Below are positions 12,757 through 13,554 of a DNA stretch of 13,554 nucleotides, in pieces; the stretch's first letter is position 1, and each line of letters starts with the position of its first letter. Source of the stretch: an uncultured Bacillota bacterium (GTDB taxonomy: Bacteria; Bacillota_I; Bacilli_A; RFN20; CAG-826); the NCBI GenBank assembly GCA_949298295.1, contig CASFWS010000015.1, positions 1 through 13,554 on the forward strand. Direction: 5' to 3'. Under the pieces are notes generated by a model. The model saw nothing but the letters and a program-made list of their open reading frames with translations. It made no database searches and was not told where the DNA came from. The position numbers and the translations under genes were made by a program.

Positions 12757-13554
12757 GCTCGATTACTGTTTCCATAGCCACACCGCACGATGCGGACACG
12801 CCTACGGAAGGGACGAGGAATACGTCCATTCCGCCATCGAGGGCGGGTTTGCCGCCATGGGCTTTTCCGACCACGCGATGTTTCCTTTCCTTACCCAGCC
12901 CGGGATGCGGGGGTCCTTTGGCCTTATCAAAGATTACGTTGCCTCGGTCAGGGACCTTCAAAGGAAATATGCCCAAGACATCGACATTCGCCTCGGTTTC
13001 GAAGCCGAATGGATCGGGAAGGGCCGCTCTTCCTACTTCGAGGAACTCTATCGCGATTTCGGGTTCGACTATTTCATTCTCGGCCACCACATGTGGTTCG
13101 ACGAGGATGGATGCGGTTGGTTTGCCTCCCTCCCGCGGAAGGAAGCCTTGAAAAAGTATGCCGACGATGTGATCGAAGCCCTAGGGAGCGGCTATTTCCT
13201 CTATCTGGCCCATCCTGACCTCTTCATGAGCTGGCCGGGGGCCGATTTCGGGACCTTGGAGAAGGAAGCGACCGGGCGGATTGTCGATGCCGCGGTGGCC
13301 TTTGACGTTCCCCTCGAACTCAACATGGGCTATTCCCGTTACGGGGAGATGGTGAAGTATGGGAATGTAACGACCTACCGTTACCCGTTCCTTCCTTTTT
13401 GGGATATCGCGAAGGAGAAGGGAGCGAAGGTCGTCATCGGCGTCGATGCCCACGCCCCAAGCGATTACCTCGAGAGCGACTTCCCGTATTTCCAAGGCAT
13501 CGTCGAGGCCAAGAAGCTCTCTTTCCTTGAGAAGGAGGAAATGCTTTCCCGGAT
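12749..13554 (+). CDS. PHP-domain phosphoesterase, histidinol-phosphatase-like (3' end cut off)
   Basis: PHP enzymes use a cluster of three metals; this one resembles HisK/HisJ histidinol phosphatases. The frame opens at ATG 12749, 8 nt inside truA, and runs to the window edge (268 codons). PHP metal ligands are visible: H9-S-H11, H17, D41-H42, E85 (GFEAEW), H113-H114, H155-P-D157 and D233-A-H235. No other his genes are present, so histidine biosynthesis is not shown; action on another phosphate ester is possible. It is the last visible gene of the comEB-ecf-truA operon. The start has only a weak upstream signal, but the N-terminus MNKLDYCFHSHT aligns well with the family. Confidence 0.88.
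   Translation, partial: MNKLDYCFHSHTARCGHAYGRDEEYVHSAIEGGFAAMGFSDHAMFPFLTQPGMRGSFGLIKDYVASVRDLQRKYAQDIDIRLGFEAEWIGKGRSSYFEELYRDFGFDYFILGHHMWFDEDGCGWFASLPRKEALKKYADDVIEALGSGYFLYLAHPDLFMSWPGADFGTLEKEATGRIVDAAVAFDVPLELNMGYSRYGEMVKYGNVTTYRYPFLPFWDIAKEKGAKVVIGVDAHAPSDYLESDFPYFQGIVEAKKLSFLEKEEMLSR

Overview
The window looks like a chromosomal segment of a bacterium of the Bacillota, most likely a Bacilli/Mollicutes-related lineage. The evidence is the split EcfA1-EcfA2-EcfT module followed by truA, a FolT-type S component, SmpB, a GH13_31 oligo-1,6-glucosidase and a lipoprotein-type M6 protease. Coding sequence is G+C-rich with strong preference for C- and G-ending codons (CTC, GTC, ATC, TCG). The codons TTA, CTA and TCA are rare, which leaves long empty antisense frames open. 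TGA works as an ordinary stop, so this is not a code-4 mollicute. The genus cannot be given from sequence alone. I see no rRNA, tRNA, IS element, prophage or CRISPR array.

Layout. Positions 1-1067 (minus strand) hold a cation-diffusion-facilitator metal exporter cut by the left edge. A 98-bp A+T-rich divergent promoter region follows, then a PAQR/hemolysin III membrane protein (1166-1840) and a secreted lipoprotein M6 metalloprotease (1857-3473). Next is a tight operon smpB-folC-folT-55-aa membrane protein (3493-6136). A solitary OmpR-type winged-helix protein (6269-6619) ends in an intrinsic terminator. A 52-aa protein gene (6701-6859) has its own promoter and terminator. A GH13 oligo-1,6-glucosidase follows (7016-8653). 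After a hairpin-rich intergenic region comes a seven-gene operon in which every junction overlaps: dCMP deaminase, a 71-aa two-TM protein, ecfA1, ecfA2, ecfT, truA and a PHP-domain phosphatase cut by the right edge (8805-13554).

How the genes fit together. FolT should capture a vitamin, probably folate because it is translationally coupled to folC. The EcfA1/A2/T module about 3.5 kb downstream would power FolT and other S components, and FolC would trap imported folate by polyglutamylation. dCMP deaminase supplies dUMP for folate-dependent thymidylate synthesis, so part of the window touches one-carbon and thymidylate metabolism.

The most unusual signal is in initiation. Several genes at the start of transcription units have no Shine-Dalgarno sequence and carry a -10-like hexamer only 6-9 nt before the start codon (metal exporter, smpB, 52-aa gene, M6 protease; in trhA the hexamer abuts the ATG). 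Several operon-internal genes, and the dCMP deaminase gene, do have Shine-Dalgarno sequences. This suggests leaderless transcripts at promoter-proximal genes. Other notable items are three small proteins too short for routine annotation, a possible 5'-terminal hairpin on the dCMP deaminase mRNA, and a palindrome in the metal-exporter promoter.
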